NCBI GenBank assembly: GCA_937877765.1
Contig: CALGBN010000191.1
Span: forward strand, 1 to 9,132
Length of the DNA stretch: 9,132 bases
DNA from: Candidatus Bathyarchaeota archaeon
Lineage (GTDB): Archaea > Thermoproteota > Bathyarchaeia > TCS64
Reading direction: 5' to 3'
Shown: positions 6,240-9,132 of the stretch, in pieces
How the letters are laid out: every line of letters begins with the position of its first letter
How positions within the stretch are numbered: position 1 is the first letter of the stretch
The notes under the pieces: model-generated
Told to the model about the DNA's origin: nothing
What the model saw: the letters and a program-made list of their open reading frames with translations, nothing else
Databases searched by the model: none
Program-made: the position numbers and the translations under genes

Positions 6240-6259
6240 TACCCTAGGTTGTTTGTTTG

Positions 6260-6679
6260 GTGAAACAATTGAAACTACCAACAGACCTAGAATCAATATT
6301 CAAGAAACAAGCAACCCTCAGCCTCGCAACAGCAGACCCGACAGGCAAACCCAACAGCAGCTATGTACGCTTCTGGTGGATACAAGGCGACAAGATAATG
6401 CTCATCAACAACTTCATGAACAAAACACGCAGCAACATGGAAAAAACAGGATGGGCAAGCGTCTCAGCCTACGATATGGAGACCCACAAGGCATACCAAG
6501 TCAAAGGCAAGGTCGAGTTCAAGACCGCTGGACCAGAATACGAGCAGGGAAAAGCCATGGCGCAGAAGTTCCACGAGCAAAGCGGCATGATGCTACCAGC
6601 AAAGGAAGCAGTAATACTCACACCAAGGGAGATATACTATCTGCAACCCGGACCAGATGCTGGGAAAAAGGTGGAGTAG
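6260..6679 (+). CDS. Pyridoxamine 5'-phosphate oxidase-like FMN-binding protein
   Basis: This is a compact split-barrel flavoprotein of 139 residues. Visible elements are the first strand ATLSLATADPTGKPNSSYVRF, which is typical of the family, then WWIQGDKIMLINN, the helix KTRSNMEKTGWASVS, and the strand QVKGKVEFKTAGPEYE; the C-terminus EAVILTPREIYYL closes the barrel. Proteins of this type bind FMN, F420 or heme and carry out assorted redox reactions, so the true substrate cannot be read from sequence and vitamin B6 synthesis should not be assumed. I chose GTG 6260 over TTG 6257 because it sits 26 bases from the TATA element, fitting a leaderless transcript. It is divergent from the coiled-coil regulator. 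A T-run just after the stop may end transcription. Confidence 0.85.
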   Translation: MKQLKLPTDLESIFKKQATLSLATADPTGKPNSSYVRFWWIQGDKIMLINNFMNKTRSNMEKTGWASVSAYDMETHKAYQVKGKVEFKTAGPEYEQGKAMAQKFHEQSGMMLPAKEAVILTPREIYYLQPGPDAGKKVE

Positions 6680-6689
6680 CCACCACACT

Positions 6690-8003
6690 CTATTTTTTGA
6701 AGAATAACCGCATGGGGTTATCCCGTAGCATCATGGAAGCATACCGTTTAGCCTCGTCAACACCACAGTCCCCGTCATCAACCTTACCAGCTAACACCTT
6801 CGCGATATTATCTCGTGCTATCACTGAGTGCCCATAAGAGCCTTCAACAGCCAGATAATCGCCTCCAAAGCCCAATATCTTGTTTACTGGAACCTCGTCA
6901 AGCCACTCAGCGAGGGCTGTTCTTGTTTTTGTTGGGCTGATTATGTGCATCCAGCTCATGTCGAGGTAGACGTTGGGGAAGTTCTTGGCTAATGCACTTA
7001 GTTGTCCGCAGTATGGCCAGCTTCCGTGGAATATATCGAATTTGGCGTCCTTGTACTCCATGAAGAGGTTGACTAGCTGCATGGGGTCGCTGTTGGTGAG
7101 TATGTTCTCGTTTCCCTCGTGGAGCCCGGTGTGTATCTGGATGGGTAGTCCTCGTTTCTCGGCTTCAACTATGGCTAGGTGAACAAGATAATCCTGCATG
7201 GAAATAAGTGCATCTGTTCCCGGTGAGTCTGGTGTCATTCTGCTGTATCCTTTATCGGCGTCTATGATTTCCCTGTGGAGTGTACGTGTTTTGTAAATGG
7301 CGTTAAATGCTTCCTCGGCTTCAGCGATCCCCCTCTTCTCGAAATACAGTGGACGTCTGTATGCTAAAGCTATCTTTATTCCAGCTATCTTAGCTTCCAA
7401 GGAAGTGAAGCGACGCTTAACCAAATTTACCAAGTCATCAAAGCTGTGAACCTTAGCTCCTAGCATCTTTGCATAAGATTCTACCTCGTATCGGTTTGAG
7501 AGGTTCACAAATTCGCCTACCCTGAGTACAGGTGCGAAGAACTCACGGTCCACATCATGGCTTCCGGTTAATTCATCGAGGATGCTTATCTCAATCCCTG
7601 CCTTCTCCTTGAGAACCCACCTATAGAGCCCCGGCTTGTTATGCTCGGTTAACTGCTTCTGTAGCTGTTTGTAGGTATCCCTATTGATACCATCAACACC
7701 GTAGAGGTCGCGTGCAGCGATCTCGATACACCTTGAGTATCCTGTGTTTCTGATGCTTTGCCACCATGGCTCAAATACTTCCCAGCGATCATCGAGGGGG
7801 ATTGTTGTGTCTCGTGTGTAGAGTAGTTCTTCTTCGCTCATTCCAGCTGCGATTAGGTCTGATGATGTGTAGTGAAGATAGAACTCGTTGAGGACATCAA
7901 CTTGTTTGGAGATGCGTTGCTCTTCTGAGGGAAGATGCTCGTGGGTGTCGATTATTTTTATGGATTCTACGTGTTTCTTGATGGTTTGATATGAATCCGT
8001 CAT
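6690..8003 (-). CDS. Amidohydrolase-superfamily metalloenzyme (uronate isomerase-like TIM barrel)
   Basis: This 437-residue cytoplasmic enzyme has the metal-binding signature of the superfamily: HxH at His21 and His23 (DTHEHLPSE) after strand 1, a candidate bridging Lys210 (GIKIALAY), His291 and His295 (IQIHTGLHEGNEN), His326 (FDIFHGSWP) and Asp382 (GFGGDYLAVEG). The segment VFEPWWQSIRNTGYSRCIE with AARDLYG resembles uncharacterised relatives of uronate isomerase. Hydrolysis of an amide or ester bond, decarboxylation, or sugar-acid isomerisation are all possible. Length is complete; the C-terminus SMMLRDNPMRLFF fits the usual final helix of amidohydrolase-2 proteins. The start is ATG 8003, with a weak TATA-like CTTAACTA about 27 bases upstream on the minus strand. 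It is convergent with the FMN protein (10-base gap) and divergent from the CoA-transferase. No obvious pathway partner is adjacent. Confidence 0.85.
   Translation of the reverse strand: MTDSYQTIKKHVESIKIIDTHEHLPSEEQRISKQVDVLNEFYLHYTSSDLIAAGMSEEELLYTRDTTIPLDDRWEVFEPWWQSIRNTGYSRCIEIAARDLYGVDGINRDTYKQLQKQLTEHNKPGLYRWVLKEKAGIEISILDELTGSHDVDREFFAPVLRVGEFVNLSNRYEVESYAKMLGAKVHSFDDLVNLVKRRFTSLEAKIAGIKIALAYRRPLYFEKRGIAEAEEAFNAIYKTRTLHREIIDADKGYSRMTPDSPGTDALISMQDYLVHLAIVEAEKRGLPIQIHTGLHEGNENILTNSDPMQLVNLFMEYKDAKFDIFHGSWPYCGQLSALAKNFPNVYLDMSWMHIISPTKTRTALAEWLDEVPVNKILGFGGDYLAVEGSYGHSVIARDNIAKVLAGKVDDGDCGVDEAKRYASMMLRDNPMRLFFKK
6693..6698 (+). terminator. T-run following the FMN-binding protein gene
   Basis: Six consecutive T residues lie 14 bases beyond the TAG at 6677-6679. 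Archaeal RNA polymerase can terminate at a U-tract without a hairpin. The run also encodes the lysine pair at the end of the convergent amidohydrolase, so its role as a signal is only suggestive. Confidence 0.35.
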
Positions 8004-8055
8004 GGTTGAGAAAAGGCTGAAACACTAGTTAAGACTTCTCAGACCTGTATCGGGC

Positions 8056-8065
8056 AAAATATTAT
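8056..8065 (+). promoter_or_regulatory. TATA box for the CoA-transferase gene
   Basis: AAAATATTAT is centred about 34 bases before ATG 8095, which predicts a transcript with a leader of only some eight bases and no room for a standard SD. Confidence 0.5.
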
Positions 8066-8094
8066 CTAGGACCATCGGGCTTGTTTTCGTTATC

Positions 8095-9056
8095 ATGAAG
8101 AAGATACTAGAGGACATCAAGATACTAGACTTCACACACGTCTGGTTCGGACCATACACAACCATGATGCTAGCAGAACTAGGAGCAGAAGTAGTCAAAG
8201 TCGAGCCACCGTGGGGAACCATCGGAAGAATGGGACCCGGAGAAATCTACAAAGGCGTATCAACAACATTCTACGCACTAAACCTCAACAAACGTGACAT
8301 CAGCATGGACCTCAAAAACCCAGAGGTCATGGACATGATCAAAGAACTCGTCAAACAAAGCGACGTGGTTATACAGAACTTTGCACCCGGCACCATGGAG
8401 CGCCTCGGATTAGGCTACGATGTTTTGAAGGAGATAAACCCAAAAATCATCTACGCAGCACTAAGCGGATTCGGTCAAAGCGGACCATACAGCAGATACG
8501 GCTCATACGCGGTAGTAGCAGAAGCCATCAGCGGGCACACATACGCGACAGGTAAAAACTACGACTATGAGGGACCACCAATCAACATGGCTGGAGCACT
8601 AGGCGACCTTGGGCCAGCAATGTACGCAGCCTTCAGCATTGTTGCAGCAATCAGGCACCGTGACAGGACAGGCGTTGGTCAGATGGTTGATGTATGTCAG
8701 GTGGATACCATGGTGGCGTTCAACTGCTGCGCATCAGTCGCATATGACTTGTTCAAGGAGAGCCCAATAGATAGACGACAAGACAGACCACGCGATCCAC
8801 AACGTATCTGGGGCATATTACCTGTAAAGGATGGATGGGTACAGATCGCAGGTGAGCGAAGTAAGGCGGTTGAGAACCTGAAAGAAGAGCTCGGCGTTGA
8901 TGAGGTGAACAAGGATATGGTTGTTGCACGCATCAAGGACATGACAAAACTAGAAGCCTTTGACTGGCTAGCAAAGCTAGGCTTCCCATGTGCACCCATC
9001 TATGAGGCACATGAAGCCATGTGGGACCCACACCTCAAGGCACGTAATATGTGGGT
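8095..9056 (+). CDS. Class III (CaiB/BaiF family) CoA-transferase, 3' end missing
   Basis: The enzyme transfers coenzyme A between carboxylic acids, as in carnitine, formyl/oxalyl or bile-acid CoA transferases; the substrate here cannot be told. The N-terminus is typical (IKILDFTHVWFGPYTTMMLAELGAEVVKVE), followed by NLNKRDISMDLK, VVIQNFAPGTMERLGLGYD, and the candidate catalytic Asp171 in AGALGDLGPAMYAA. About 320 genuine residues remain of the usual 390-400. The reading frame continues to a stop at 9123, but everything from 9057 is sequencing adapter, so the last 21 residues (CLLYTSPSPR and onward) are an artefact and the true C-terminus is off the contig. The gene begins at ATG 8095 behind a TATA box and is divergent from the amidohydrolase. 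Confidence 0.9.
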
Positions 9057-9132
9057 CTGTCTCTTATACACATCTCCGAGCCCACGAGCCCTCTCTACAT
9101 CTCGTATGCCGTCTTCTGCTTGAAAAAAAAAA
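9057..9132 (+). other. Illumina Nextera adapter read-through with index, P7 tail and poly-A (not genomic)
   Basis: 9057-9075 is the transposase mosaic end CTGTCTCTTATACACATCT. 9076-9090 continues as the Nextera read-2 adapter, CCGAGCCCACGAG followed by CC instead of the standard AC (one mismatch at 9089). 9091-9098 is CTCTCTAC, which I recognise as an i7 index. 9099-9122 is the P7 flow-cell sequence (ATCTCGTATGCC onward to CTGCTTG). 9123-9132 is ten A residues, as produced when a read runs past its insert. These bases should be trimmed. Confidence 0.98.

Noticed and set aside
6257..6259. TTG 6257 as start of the FMN-binding protein
   Set aside because: The next codon is GTG at 6260, which is a better start and sits 26 bases from the TATA element.
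6253..6837. A 194-residue plus-strand frame covering the FMN-binding protein gene
   Set aside because: It is rich in Gln, Arg, Thr and Ser with no domain and overlaps the recognisable FMN-binding frame; a frame shadow.
8024..8029. ACTAGT palindrome between the amidohydrolase and CoA-transferase
   Set aside because: Six bases is expected by chance and no second copy or extended arms are present.
9123..9132. Poly-A run as a polyadenylated transcript end or genomic A-tract
   Set aside because: It directly follows the P7 adapter sequence, so it is sequencing past the insert.

Overview
The window looks like a contig from an archaeal genome, probably metagenome-assembled. The evidence is a geranylgeranyl reductase (saturation of archaeal ether lipids), an archaeal-type EF-2 fragment, promoters with TATA boxes about 25-30 bases upstream of start codons (leaderless or nearly so), GTG starts, and short Shine-Dalgarno (SD) motifs of the GTGA/GGAGG kind. 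The proteins resemble those of Thorarchaeota- or Bathyarchaeota-like lineages, but that is an impression and no marker here settles the phylum. The last 76 bases (9057-9132) are not genomic: they are an Illumina Nextera adapter with index, P7 tail and poly-A, so the biological sequence ends at 9056.

Layout. 1-425 (minus): an EF-2-like reading frame that starts in domain II with no GTPase domain and runs off the left edge. 426-580: intergenic, with a hairpin and a GC palindrome. 581-2019 (minus): a translationally coupled two-gene operon, a double-cluster ferredoxin fused to an unrecognised domain followed by a small cysteine-rich protein. 2116-3168 (plus): an exported, membrane-anchored transglutaminase-like protein. 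3140-4504 (minus): geranylgeranyl reductase, overlapping the previous gene tail to tail. 4597-5031 (plus): an HxlR-type regulator divergent from the reductase, with palindromes and a TATA box in the gap. 5070-5462 (plus): a short DUF362 gene, probably truncated by a frameshift. 5459-6205 (minus): a coiled-coil, four-cysteine, winged-helix regulator. 6260-6679 (plus): an FMN-binding pyridoxamine-phosphate-oxidase-like protein. 6690-8003 (minus): an amidohydrolase/uronate-isomerase-like metalloenzyme. 8095-9056 (plus): a class III (CaiB/BaiF) CoA-transferase, cut off by the adapter.

Functional reading. Genes mostly alternate in orientation as single transcription units; the only clear operon is the ferredoxin pair. 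The best regulatory story is the reductase/HxlR gap, where two overlapping inverted repeats sit at the inferred transcription start of the reductase, suggesting that lipid saturation is controlled by the neighbouring regulator. The best candidate for an undescribed system is the ferredoxin-fusion/cysteine-rich pair, whose function I cannot name. I see no CRISPR array, transposon, tRNA or rRNA.
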